Shown here: positions 9,061-17,609 of the stretch, piece after piece
Numbering within the stretch: the first letter of the stretch is position 1
Layout: each line of letters begins with the position of its first letter
DNA from: JASLQO01 sp002327525
GTDB taxonomy: Bacteria > Pseudomonadota > Gammaproteobacteria > Pseudomonadales > Azotimanducaceae
Length of the DNA stretch: 64,000 bases
Reading direction: 5' to 3'
Assembly (NCBI GenBank): GCA_030744435.1
Contig: JASLQO010000009.1
Location: 124,001 to 188,000 of the forward strand
Position numbers and translations under genes: made by a program
The notes under the pieces: generated by a model
Told to the model about the DNA's origin: nothing
Seen by the model: only the letters and a program-made list of their open reading frames with translations
Database searches by the model: none

Positions 9061-9309
9061 TTGGGCACGGACTACCAGCTTTTGGTGGGCCAGCACTTCG
9101 ACGGCAACGGCGTGGCGTACGTCGTGCGCGAAGTCGCGTGGTTCGAAAACCGCTGGATCGCAAAGGCGGACCCGGTGTGCGTGGATGATACTGTCATGCG
9201 CGGCGATGAGCTTCGCAGCTTCCCGGTCAACTACGTACTGCGGCGGGTCGTCGTGGAAGAAGAAATAGAGCTGCTCCCACCGCACTGGGGTTTTCAGGAT
9301 CCCCCCTGA
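9061..9309 (+). CDS. Small hypothetical protein (uncertain)
   Basis: An 82-residue frame opens with TTG, with AGGA about eight bases upstream. Third codon positions are strongly G/C-rich, which supports this strand over the equally open antisense frame. The sequence reads as globular, with an acidic stretch VVVEEEIELLPPHWG near the end. I do not recognise the family. It overlaps the tail of the phosphotransferase-like remnant on the other strand by 16 bp. Treat it as a possible gene or a fragment of one. Confidence 0.35.
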   Translation: MGTDYQLLVGQHFDGNGVAYVVREVAWFENRWIAKADPVCVDDTVMRGDELRSFPVNYVLRRVVVEEEIELLPPHWGFQDPP

Positions 9310-10030
9310 GGCGCCGCAGCCTGATCGATGGCGGCGCGAAAGCAGCGCTCGAATACCCAGTGAAATCCCGTTTCATCGAATCGCTCCTCCGGCCAGTCGG
9401 CCGTTAGTTCTACTATGCCAGCTGTCCGCGCCTGTACCGCAGCGCGGTATCCATGAAGATCAATCCGCGCCGGTGTTCGCCCCAGGTAGTACTCCAGCCA
9501 TTTGAGTTCGTCCTTTCTACGTCGGACCGGCGGGAGACTCATGACCAGGAAATAGGCTACATCGAAGCACGGGGCGTGGGCGACCAGGCAGGCCGATACT
9601 CCCGATCCAGTGCCAGAGTGAGGGCAGTGTCATCGAAAGCGGGGATCCATCGCACAGGAGAGGTGCGGTGCAGCTCGCGCAAGGCATCCAGGGCGGCACG
9701 AGTGTGCACCTCACTGGCATCGTCTTGCCATGAGAAAGGTGCGATGGGCATATCCTTCAGCGCGATGGCGTGCTCGGTCGCGGCGAGGCAGCGGGGCGGT
9801 CGGATGCCGAGGGCGCCAGCGTAGGCGTTCAGGAATCTCGCTTCGAGTTCGGATGACTCACCGATGCGAGCGGCGCTTTCTTCGCGCGGCCGCTTGAGGA
9901 TCAGCGACGATTGCTCGTCGGTATCAGCCCACTTGACGGTTAGTCTGTCGACACGACTGGAGAACGCGTCAATCGGACGGTTCTCGAGGTCTGTGATCTC
10001 GCGCCGAGCAGCGTACTCAGCCAGGCAGAT
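9294..10030 (-). pseudogene. Degraded aminoglycoside phosphotransferase-like kinase
   Basis: Two frames together resemble a PF01636 protein. From about 10015 down, the N-lobe reads EYAARREITDLENRPI, then LTVKWADTDEQSSLILKRPR and ELEARFLNAYAGALGIRPPR, ending in a stop at about 9555. A shifted frame then gives FDVAYFLVMSLPPVRRRKDEL and the C-terminal helices to a stop at 9294. The catalytic HGD..N block that should lie between the two is missing. No start codon precedes the N-lobe; an in-frame TGA lies just upstream. So the gene has lost its 5' end and its active site and is frameshifted. Homologues act on small molecules or acyl-CoA-related substrates. Confidence 0.65.
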
Positions 10031-10066
10031 TCAACGCACGACATTTGGCGGGCTGCGTGGAGTGTG

Positions 10067-11506
10067 TCACGTCAGGTCGGGGTGCTGGCGGTGGTGTTCG
10101 GTGGCCTCTTCGAAAGCGTGTGCGATGCGAAGCAGTGCGATGTCGGCGCGCGGAGCGCATACCAACTGGGCACCCACGGGCAGTCCGTCGTCAGTGAATC
10201 CTGCCGGTACCGATACCGCGGGGCAGGCTGTGGCGGAAACCGCACAGCAAACCGTCATCCAGTCGATGTAGGTATCGAAGGTGACGCCTTCGATCTCGTG
10301 TACCCAATCCAGTTCACCCGGGAAGGGTGGCAGCTGGGCCGCGGGACACAACAGCACGTCGTACTGCTCGAAGAAAGTCGTCACGCGCCGGTAGAGCTGC
10401 GTGCGCGCCACTTCCGAGCGGATCAGCTCTTCGGTGGATAGGTGCATGCCCTTGTCGATGTTCCAGATGGCGGTGTCTTTCGCGTAATTGCGCCATTGCG
10501 GTACGCGGGCTTCCAGATCGCGTCCTAACAGTGATGTAGCCGCGGTGCGCTGGGTCTGGAAGATATTCATAGCGTCAGTGAGATCCGGACATGCGGCTTC
10601 GACGTGCCAGCCGAGGTCTGCGCACGCATCGGCGGCCTGCCTCAAGACGGTACGTACGTCGGCGTGTATCGGTAGCCCGCCGAGGTCTTCCGCGTACGCA
10701 ACACGCAGGTCCACAGGTGCAGGACCTGCCAGCCACTGATCGGGATCGCCGGTCAGTGGTGCATCCAGGGGATCTTTCTTGTAGGCGCGTTGCTTTTCGT
10801 AGCAGCCGGTTTGCACCGCCAGCAAGCGGGCGGCGTCGGCAACCGTACGCGCCATGGGACCCAACGTGGACAGACGCCCTAGCCAGCCGAAAACGGTTTC
10901 TGCGGGCACGCGACCGATGGATGGCCGAAATCCCACCACGTTGCAGAATGATGCCGGGTTGCGCAGAGATCCGCCCATGTCGCTGCCATCCGCCATCGCG
11001 AAGAAGCCGGCGGCGAGCGACGCTGCCGCACCCCCGCTGCTGCCGCCCGCGGAACGCTCGGATGCATAGGGGTTGGCGGTTCGCCCGAACAGGCTGTTGA
11101 ACGTGTGGGAGCCAAGCCCGAATTCAGGCGTGTTGGTCTTGCCAATGATAAGTGCGCCAGCGGCGCGCATGCGGCGCACCATTTCTGCATCCTGTGCGGG
11201 ATGGTTGTCGGCGAATGGTACGAAACCCATGGTGGTCGGGAATCCGGCCGCATCGGCTAGATCTTTGACGGCTGTGGGGAGGCCGTGCAGGGGACCGAGC
11301 CGTGCACCGGTGGCGACCGTGAGATCGGCTTGTTCCGCCAGGTGCATCGCATTCGCCCGGGACAGGGGGTTTACGATGGCATTGATGGTCGGGTTGTGCG
11401 CCTCGATACGGTCGAGCGTCCAAGACATCAACTCGGCACACGTCAGCCGTTTGCTTCTGATGGCGGCGGACAGTTCCGCCACGCCCCACCACTCGGGATC
11501 GATCAC
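10067..11506 (-). CDS. Amidase (amidase signature family)
   Basis: A 479-residue amidase. The Ser-cisSer-Lys triad is readable as Lys81 (PTAVKDL), Ser156 in AGGSSGGA and nucleophile Ser180 in GSDMGGSLRNPA. Spacing of 24 between the serines is canonical. Family members hydrolyse C-N bonds of amides; the substrate is not known. Its ATG overlaps the stop of phaR by 4 bp, so expression is coupled to the PHA regulator. Two more amidases occur in the window at 17610 and 33647; they are only distantly alike. Confidence 0.9.
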   Translation of the reverse strand: MIDPEWWGVAELSAAIRSKRLTCAELMSWTLDRIEAHNPTINAIVNPLSRANAMHLAEQADLTVATGARLGPLHGLPTAVKDLADAAGFPTTMGFVPFADNHPAQDAEMVRRMRAAGALIIGKTNTPEFGLGSHTFNSLFGRTANPYASERSAGGSSGGAAASLAAGFFAMADGSDMGGSLRNPASFCNVVGFRPSIGRVPAETVFGWLGRLSTLGPMARTVADAARLLAVQTGCYEKQRAYKKDPLDAPLTGDPDQWLAGPAPVDLRVAYAEDLGGLPIHADVRTVLRQAADACADLGWHVEAACPDLTDAMNIFQTQRTAATSLLGRDLEARVPQWRNYAKDTAIWNIDKGMHLSTEELIRSEVARTQLYRRVTTFFEQYDVLLCPAAQLPPFPGELDWVHEIEGVTFDTYIDWMTVCCAVSATACPAVSVPAGFTDDGLPVGAQLVCAPRADIALLRIAHAFEEATEHHRQHPDLT

Positions 11507-11973
11507 GGCTTGCCGCGCGGATCGTCAGATTCGTCGCCGTCCGGACTGGCATTGTCGCGTGGCGTCCATGGATTCTCGAATGCATCACGCATGAGGTTGA
11601 GCGGATTCAGCTCATTCAGCTGGCGCATGCGTTGGCGAAACTGATCCTGGTGATCTAGATAGGTGAGAATGCTCTGCTCTATGTAGCGAGACACGACCCC
11701 GCCCATGCGATCGCCGTAGAAGCGGATGATCTGTTCGATGGCTCGATTGGTGAGTACTGGCTCGTGCCCCTCGGCTTCCTGCTCTGCCAAGATCTGGAGC
11801 AGTACGGTGCGCGTGATGTTCTCGTCACTTCGCGCATCGTGCACTTGGACGCTCTCGCCGGCGATGATGAGTTTGCGCACATCATTAATGGTCACGTATT
11901 TGCTGTCGGACGTGTCATAGAGACGCCGGTTGGGGTACTTCTTCAGGTGATGCATGCGCCCTCGGCCCGTCAT
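11503..11973 (-). CDS. phaR: Polyhydroxyalkanoate synthesis repressor PhaR
   Basis: A 156-residue regulator. The N-terminal PHA-accumulation DNA-binding domain carries the hallmark KKYPNRRLYDTSDSKYVT and the repeat region EQIIRFYGDRMGGVVSRYIEQS. PhaR represses phasin genes and binds PHA granules. Start at ATG 11973 (MTGRGRMHHLKK); ATG at 11955 is nearly as good. The phasin gene lies divergently 320 bp away with palindromes in its upstream region, fitting the known PhaR-phasin circuit. Confidence 0.9.
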   Translation of the reverse strand: MTGRGRMHHLKKYPNRRLYDTSDSKYVTINDVRKLIIAGESVQVHDARSDENITRTVLLQILAEQEAEGHEPVLTNRAIEQIIRFYGDRMGGVVSRYIEQSILTYLDHQDQFRQRMRQLNELNPLNLMRDAFENPWTPRDNASPDGDESDDPRGKP

Positions 11974-12177
11974 CCTCTCTGGTCGCGGGAGTGTGGCGCA
12001 AATCACCCTACCGGGCAACACGACATGATGCGCTGCAATACCGAATCGAGTGTATTCCTGCAAATCTGAACGGGCCAAGCGCGCGGAAACCTCTGGCTTG
12101 GGCTGTTGCGACGCAGTAATATTTCACGCTTATTCACCTAATTAGGCTGTATGCGCCGTTTTTACTGGGGTATAAAA

Positions 12178-12234
12178 GTGTTGCATTGCAATATGCTGTT
12201 GTGCACAATACTCAGCCATTGTGCATCGCAACAC
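12178..12234 (+). promoter_or_regulatory. Palindrome cluster upstream of the phasin gene, likely PhaR operator
   Basis: Three nested TGCA-centred elements lie here. They are TTGCATTGCAA (12181-12191), the perfect palindrome TTGTGCACAA (12199-12208), and outer arms GTGTTGC (12178-12184) with GCAACAC (12228-12234). A possible promoter with -35 TTGCAT and -10 CACAAT, 17 bp apart, would be covered by them. PhaR proteins are known to bind TGC/GCA-rich palindromes. The assignment is inference from sequence and the divergent phaR gene. Confidence 0.55.
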
Positions 12235-12294
12235 GGCGCAAGAAGTAGATTGAAATCCAATCAGATAATCCAATCAGATAAAGAGGAGCCGGAA

Positions 12295-12618
12295 ATGAGC
12301 ATCATTGAGAAACAAGTACAGCTTGGTCGGGAACTGTTCGAAATCAACGCTGCAACCGTACGCCGTCTGGTCGAGCTGCAGAGCGAAGGCGTGAAACAGT
12401 ACTTCGAAACCAATCAAGATTTCGCCAAGAGGCTGCCGGAAGTGAAGGACGTATCGTCCTTCGTCGAGCTGCAGCGTGAGTACGGCAAAACCGTATGGTC
12501 CAACACCCAGGAAGGCTGGCAGTCCGGCGGCGAAGTCGTTCGCGAAGCAGTGGAAAATGCTGGTGCGGCCGTACGCTCTGCGTTCAATGCCGAGGAGCCC
12601 GCTGCAGAAACGGCCTGA
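12295..12618 (+). CDS. Phasin family protein
   Basis: A 107-residue, mostly helical protein (EKQVQLGRELFEINAATVRRL, then KQYFETNQDFAKRLPEVKDV) matching the short gammaproteobacterial phasins that coat PHA granules. The family mark is the motif around SFVELQREYGKTVWSN. A strong RBS AAAGAGGAG precedes ATG 12295. The tail is alanine/glutamate-rich. Regulation by the adjacent PhaR is likely given the operator-like cluster upstream. The 222 bp after the gene hold no gene; they include GGGGTCAGAGTTACGTG, a wording often seen near REP-associated transposases. Confidence 0.88.
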   Translation: MSIIEKQVQLGRELFEINAATVRRLVELQSEGVKQYFETNQDFAKRLPEVKDVSSFVELQREYGKTVWSNTQEGWQSGGEVVREAVENAGAAVRSAFNAEEPAAETA

Positions 12619-12840
12619 ACGCCGACCTCTGTAAAAGCTGACGGGCACAGATCCGCCAGCCGCCAAAGCACTCCTCAAGCGGGCCTTGCGCGTCGGGATT
12701 GGAATGCCGATGTCTGTTGGGGGGCCGGGTTCGGACTGGAGTCTGCCGTGCCTTTCAGACTCTTAGGTTCGAAGACATGGGGTCAGAGTTACGTGCCAGG
12801 GCAGACACTACGTCGGGCGCTCAGCCCGATAGGGCGAGAT

Positions 12841-13755
12841 CTAACTAAACTGCTTGTCCAGCCATGCGACCAGGTCGCCCACCACTTCCTCGGCGTTGGT
12901 TTCGTTGAACATCTCGTGGCGGCCGCCCGGGTAGAGTTTCATCTTGAAGTCGAGGCCCGCAGCGCGGTAGCGATCCGAGAGCCGGGTCAGGTTCTTGCTC
13001 TCGTCGTGCACGGGGTCATCGGCGCCACAGAAGATGTAGATGGGTAGGTCGGTAGGGATGGTGGCAATGTTCCCCTTGCGAGCCGCTTCACGGGCCCCGC
13101 TGAATAGATTTACCAGAGAACCCGTGCGCAGTACGAAGCCGCACAGAGGGTCGTTCACGTACTGCCGGACCTGTTCCGCGTCACGGGAGAGCCATTCGAA
13201 ACCGGTGGCATCCGGGCCGTCGAAATTCTCGTTGGCGCTGCCGAACAGCATGTTCTGCATCATCTCGCTGTCCGCACCCGGTCCGAGGCGCCACCGCTCG
13301 AATAGGGCGATAAGGGTGCTCAGCAGTGTCTGAAGCGGCGGTCGGATGCCGGGCGTACCCGACAAAACGGCCGCATCGAGAGTGTGCCCGAAGCGGCACA
13401 GGTACTGCATGGCCATCATGGAGCCCATGCTGTGACCCAGCAGCACGCACGAAAGACCCGGGTGGCTGGTTGCGATGTTCTCGTTGATCAGGCGCGCGTC
13501 GTCGATGAGACGGTTCCAGCCGTCTACTCCCATATCGCCGGGCAGTGTGGGATCAGTCTGCCCATGGCCACGGTGATCGTTGCCGTACACCAGGTAACCA
13601 GCTTCATTGAGTGCCCGTGCGGTCGCATCATAGCGTGCTATGTGCTCGCCCATCCCGTGAGCCAGTTGCACCACTGCCGTGGGTTGCTCGCAAGAGAGCC
13701 AGCGCACGCAGTGGATGCTTTTGCCGTCTCGCGCAGTTATCGAAAACGTATCCAT
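12841..13755 (-). CDS. Alpha/beta hydrolase, monoacylglycerol lipase / lysophospholipase-like
   Basis: A 304-residue serine hydrolase (Hydrolase_4 type). AHGMGEHIARYD near residue 32 is the oxyanion strand typical of monoacylglycerol lipases. The nucleophile elbow GHSMGS gives Ser109. The acid is plausible at FCGADDPVHDES and the base at GGRHEMFNE. Cytoplasmic; likely acts on monoacylglycerols or related esters. The start overlaps the upstream HAD gene by one base (TAATG), so they form an operon. Confidence 0.9.
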   Translation of the reverse strand: MDTFSITARDGKSIHCVRWLSCEQPTAVVQLAHGMGEHIARYDATARALNEAGYLVYGNDHRGHGQTDPTLPGDMGVDGWNRLIDDARLINENIATSHPGLSCVLLGHSMGSMMAMQYLCRFGHTLDAAVLSGTPGIRPPLQTLLSTLIALFERWRLGPGADSEMMQNMLFGSANENFDGPDATGFEWLSRDAEQVRQYVNDPLCGFVLRTGSLVNLFSGAREAARKGNIATIPTDLPIYIFCGADDPVHDESKNLTRLSDRYRAAGLDFKMKLYPGGRHEMFNETNAEEVVGDLVAWLDKQFS

Positions 13756-14561
13756 TAGCGAAAGTCTCCGTGTTCGAGTAGGTGATTCACCGCGTGCGCC
13801 ACACCGGCTTCCACGTTGCTGCGGCTGACGAACGTGGCCGCACGACGAACCTCGTCCTCGGCCTGTCCCATGGCCACCGCAGCACCGGCGATCTCGAACA
13901 TCGCGAGGTCGTTTTCCGCATCACCGAACGCGACCGCCTGCCGGGCCTCGAGACCCATGTGGTCGCAAGCGGCCTGCAGTGCGGTGCCTTTGTGCGCACC
14001 CTTGTGGGTGATCATGACGATGATGCGTCCGGTGGGGCCCACGGAGTCGAGGATGTTCACCTCGTGCTGCCATCGTGGTTTCAGTTCTTTCCGGATGAGT
14101 TCGTTGATCCGCGTCCCCTGAATCGCCGCGGCACGGGGCAGATTGCCAGGGGATACGCTGAGTTGGGGTACCCAGGTCATTTCATCGCCCATCGCGTCCT
14201 GATCGGGCTCGCCATCGAGTTTGAGCAATACGTCTGCGCCGAGAGTAATGGTTGCTATACAGCGGTTGTCGTTGCACATGGCAAACAACTCTTCGGTGAA
14301 GGCTTCAGGCAGCCTGAGGTCGAGAACGTCGCACGATGTGGCCGGATCGTAAACCTGCGCCCCGGAACAGGCGATTACCGGCCCCTCTATACCGATGGTC
14401 TGTGCCACGCCGAGCGCCATTTCCTTCCAGCGGGCAGTGGCGATGATGATGCGGTAGCCTTGGTCCCGGGCTGATCGCAGGGCGTCGATATTCGGCTCGG
14501 GAATGGACTCGCCATCGAGCAGTGTGCCATCGAGGTCGATGGCCAGGGCTTTGTACTTCAC
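13755..14561 (-). CDS. Cof-type HAD family phosphatase (GTG start)
   Basis: A 268-residue HAD hydrolase. Motif I is DLDGTLLD at residues 8-15, motif II the threonine in IIATAR, and motifs III/IV HKGAHKGTALQA and AFGDAENDLAMF, which define the Cof-like (IIB cap) group. Such enzymes dephosphorylate sugar phosphates and cofactors such as FMN or PLP. GTG at 14561 (VKYKALAIDLDG) has GCGAGG eight bases upstream and fits the family N-terminus better than ATG at 14615. It is followed directly by the lipase-like gene. Confidence 0.87.
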   Translation of the reverse strand: MKYKALAIDLDGTLLDGESIPEPNIDALRSARDQGYRIIIATARWKEMALGVAQTIGIEGPVIACSGAQVYDPATSCDVLDLRLPEAFTEELFAMCNDNRCIATITLGADVLLKLDGEPDQDAMGDEMTWVPQLSVSPGNLPRAAAIQGTRINELIRKELKPRWQHEVNILDSVGPTGRIIVMITHKGAHKGTALQAACDHMGLEARQAVAFGDAENDLAMFEIAGAAVAMGQAEDEVRRAATFVSRSNVEAGVAHAVNHLLEHGDFR

Positions 14562-14777
14562 GATGGGTCCTCGCTTTTTTTCGCTCGTATCTGCTCGTTT
14601 CGGGGTAACGGGCATGGGCGCGCAGGATAGCAAGGCCTGGCGGCGGATTTCGACGTCCGGGGAATTCTCTGGCAAGACCGGGGGCACTTAATCGGGGTCA
14701 AGCGCGACTGATATAAAACGGACGCGCGGCGTGCGAGGGTTGCTCGTGCGCAACGATACAGCCAACCAGAGCAAGGG

Positions 14778-15173
14778 GTGGCAAGGCTGACAATATCGGA
14801 TCTGAGTAAGACCTATCTCGGGGACGTGCACGCGTTGGATAGTGTGAGTCTCGATATCTCTAAGGGTATGTTCGGAGGTGTTGGGACCCAACGGTGCCGG
14901 CAAGTCCACGCTGATGCGTACCATCGCGAGGCTGCAGCAACCCGACTCGGGCACCATATCTCTGGACGGGCTCGATGTGCTGGCCCACAAGGCGGAACTG
15001 CAGCGCTGCTCTTTTCGACGGGGGTGAGTACGACCAACTACCTGCTTGGCATGTTCGCGGGCGGTGTCCTGTTCGCCACGCTGGTCGGGGTGGCCGCAGT
15101 GATGGGATCGCTGGTTGGAAGCCTGATGCCCGGACTCGATCAGGCGCGCTCCCGTCGGAGAGCGAGGCGGTGA
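14778..15173 (+). pseudogene. ABC transporter remnant: ATPase N-terminus joined to a membrane tail
   Basis: From GTG 14778 the frame reads LTISDLSKTYLGDVHALDSV, a clear ABC ATPase start. At about 14875 the frame breaks. The next frame gives LGPNGAGKSTLMRTIARLQQ (Walker A) and PDSGTISLDGLDVLAHKAEL, ending in TGA near 15027. The original frame then carries NYLLGMFAGGVLFATLVGVA, a hydrophobic tail unlike an ATPase. Signature, Walker B and the rest of the ATPase are absent. This is a frameshifted deletion chimera. Nothing recognisable lies in 14562-14777 or 15174-15325. Confidence 0.75.
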
Positions 15174-15325
15174 GGGTATCCGTTGCACCGGCCTTGATAC
15201 CAACGTACACACTTCACCGTGCGCTCGGAGGTGTCGGCGGGTGCCATGAACCATGCCATATCAGGGCTAGTTCTGATTGAATTCGCGGTACGATTGACGC
15301 CTCGTCAACGCCGAAAGGGGAGCCT

Positions 15326-16108
15326 ATGGACGTCAGCTCGTTTTTCACTGATCACTGGAAAGACATCGAGGATGAGCGCATCGCGCGCTATGAGCAGATG
15401 TTCGTCTGGCGTGAGGGCCAGCGGGCGCTGCTCGCGCCCGCGCGGCTCGAAGCCGGGCACGCGGTGCTCGATCTCGGCGCCGGTCCCGGCTTTTTTGCGC
15501 TGGCACTCGCGGAAATGGTTAGCCCTGGCGGTTCAGTGAAGGGTGTCGACATCAACGAACGCTTCGTTACGGACGCCAATGCGCGAGCCGCCGACCTGGA
15601 AAATGTCGGATTTCACCACGTGGTAGATCACAGACTGCCGTTTCCGGATGACCACTTCGATCGTGTTATATGCAAGAACGTACTCGAGTACGTACCCGAT
15701 CTCGACGCGACGCTGGCAGAGTGCCGCCGCGTACTGAAACCGGGCGGACGTATCCACGTCATCGACAGCGACTGGGGCTTCGTGGTCGTGGAACCCTGGG
15801 GCAAGGAGAATGTGGACCGCTTCTTCCAGGCCGCGGCACCGGCATTCAACGAACCGAACATCGGCCGCCTGGTCCCCGGGGCGCTGGCGCGCACCGGTTT
15901 TGTCAGGGTGGAGGTGCAACTGTCCGGATTCGTCGATCGCGAGGGGACCGGCTTGAATGTGTTGACCAATATGGCCGGCTACATCGCTACGTTCGACACG
16001 CTGCCCGCTGATGAGGTTGGCACATTGCTGGATCAGTGCCGTACCGGTATCGCAGACGGTTCGTACATGTTCTGCCTACCGCAGTTTCTGGTGAGTGCCC
16101 ACAAGTAG
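15326..16108 (+). CDS. Class I SAM-dependent methyltransferase
   Basis: A 260-residue methyltransferase_11-like enzyme. SAM-binding motif I is VLDLGAGPGFFALALAEM (about residues 48-65), motif II VKGVDIN, and the post-motif RVLKPGGRIHVIDSDWG. The order and length match methyltransferases of the UbiE/arsenite/small-molecule type; the substrate is unknown. The ATG at 15326 has GAAAGGGGAG upstream. It stands alone between an ABC remnant and the FAD-oxidase gene. Confidence 0.9.
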   Translation: MDVSSFFTDHWKDIEDERIARYEQMFVWREGQRALLAPARLEAGHAVLDLGAGPGFFALALAEMVSPGGSVKGVDINERFVTDANARAADLENVGFHHVVDHRLPFPDDHFDRVICKNVLEYVPDLDATLAECRRVLKPGGRIHVIDSDWGFVVVEPWGKENVDRFFQAAAPAFNEPNIGRLVPGALARTGFVRVEVQLSGFVDREGTGLNVLTNMAGYIATFDTLPADEVGTLLDQCRTGIADGSYMFCLPQFLVSAHK

Positions 16109-16174
16109 GCGTATTCTCGCTCGGCTGGCGGGCAGTTTCGACGGCATCTCGACAATGTCAGATACGGGGGCGGC

Positions 16175-17587
16175 ATGGCAGAAGGGCATTCGGACAGCGA
16201 TTCGAGGTCAGACGCTGTAGTCGAGGCGCTGACTGAGGCGCTGGGTGACGATTGCGTAATGACAGGTGACGAGGTGAATGGCCGAGCCGCGGGTATATGG
16301 CGCTCCGATACCATCCAGGCGAAGGCACTGCTGCGGCCGCGTACCACTGAACAGGTATCCCGAGCCGTGCGGATCTGTCATCGACATGACCAGAGCGTCG
16401 TTGCCCACGGAGGATTGACCGGGCTCGTGGAGAGCGCTGTTACAACACCTGATGACATCGTGCTCTCGCTCGAACGCATGAACGCGATAGAAGCCATCAA
16501 TCCGGTTGATCGCACCGCCGTAGTGCAAAGTGGCGTGGTGCTGCAGGCGCTTCAGGAGGCGGTGGAGGAGCTTGGCATGTTCTATCCGATCGATCTCGGT
16601 GCCCGCGGCAGCGCTACGATCGGCGGCAATATCTCCACCAACGCGGGTGGGAACAGGGTTATCCGCTATGGCATGACCCGTGACATGGTGCTGGGGGTGG
16701 AGGCGGTGTTGGCGGACGGTACCGTGCTGTCGTCGATGAACCACATGATCAAGAACAACGCCGGCTACGATTTAAAGCATCTGTTCATCGGCAGCGAGGG
16801 TACGCTCGGTATCGTGACGAGGGCTGTTTTGCGCCTGCGCGAAAAGCCCGTCCAACAGGCGACGATGTTCGTTGCAGTCGATGCATTCGACAAAATGGGA
16901 GACTTCCTCAAGTACATGGATGCCTCCACGGGCGGGGCGCTGTCCGCTTTCGAAGTGATGTGGAACAACTTCTACACTCTCGTCACGACACAACCCGCAG
17001 CCAACCAGCCACCGCTGCCGCGCGAATATCCGTACTACGTGCTGGTCGAGGTCATGGGCGTAGAGGAGGAAACGCTTGAGGAAGCGCTGGCAGCTGCGTT
17101 CGAGCAGGAGTTGATTGCCGATGCCGTGGTGGCGCGCTCGGAAGCGCAGCGTTTGCAGCTATGGGCGCTGCGCGACGATGTGGAACAGTGTTTCCGCTAC
17201 GCGCCGGTATTCACTTTCGACGTCAGCCTGCGCATTTCTTTCATGGAAGAATACGTGACGGAAGTCAATCGGCGGCTGCAGGCCGAGTACGAAGAGGTGC
17301 GCAACTTCACGCTCGGACACATGGGTGATGGAAATCTGCATTTCGTGGTTTCCGTGGGTGAGGGTGGGCCTGATCATCGGCGTCGTGTCGAGGCCTGTGT
17401 GTACGAACCACTGGCGGCTATCAGTGGATCGATCTCAGCGGAGCATGGGGTTGGGTTGGAGAAAAAGCCGTGGCTGCACATCGCCCGCGACGAGGGTGAA
17501 ATTGGTCTCATGCGTGTGGTCAAACAGGCGCTGGATCCAAAAGGGATACTCAATCCCGGCAAGGTCTTCGACATGGAGCGTACGTGA
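16175..17587 (+). CDS. FAD-binding oxidoreductase (GlcD / D-2-hydroxyacid dehydrogenase type)
   Basis: A 470-residue flavoprotein of the FAD-linked oxidase family (PF01565 plus PF02913). The FAD-binding region shows VVAHGGLTGLV and GSATIGGNISTNAGGNRVIRYG, then DLKHLFIGSEGTLGIVT. The C-terminal part has LGHMGDGNLHF and SISAEHGVGLEKKPWL, conserved in D-lactate, glycolate and D-2-hydroxyglutarate dehydrogenases. It would oxidise a D-2-hydroxyacid and pass electrons to a membrane or soluble acceptor. An amidase begins 22 bp after the stop. Confidence 0.9.
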   Translation: MAEGHSDSDSRSDAVVEALTEALGDDCVMTGDEVNGRAAGIWRSDTIQAKALLRPRTTEQVSRAVRICHRHDQSVVAHGGLTGLVESAVTTPDDIVLSLERMNAIEAINPVDRTAVVQSGVVLQALQEAVEELGMFYPIDLGARGSATIGGNISTNAGGNRVIRYGMTRDMVLGVEAVLADGTVLSSMNHMIKNNAGYDLKHLFIGSEGTLGIVTRAVLRLREKPVQQATMFVAVDAFDKMGDFLKYMDASTGGALSAFEVMWNNFYTLVTTQPAANQPPLPREYPYYVLVEVMGVEEETLEEALAAAFEQELIADAVVARSEAQRLQLWALRDDVEQCFRYAPVFTFDVSLRISFMEEYVTEVNRRLQAEYEEVRNFTLGHMGDGNLHFVVSVGEGGPDHRRRVEACVYEPLAAISGSISAEHGVGLEKKPWLHIARDEGEIGLMRVVKQALDPKGILNPGKVFDMERT

Positions 17588-17609
17588 TGATCGAGCGAGA
17601 AATGCAGCA

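Noticed and set aside
8914..9285. 123-residue minus-strand frame
   Set aside because: Codon third positions favour the plus strand; no domain seen, though neither strand is certain.
12771..12800. GGGGTCAGAGTTACGTG as a mobile-element end
   Set aside because: The wording is common near REP-associated transposases, but no transposase or second copy is close by.
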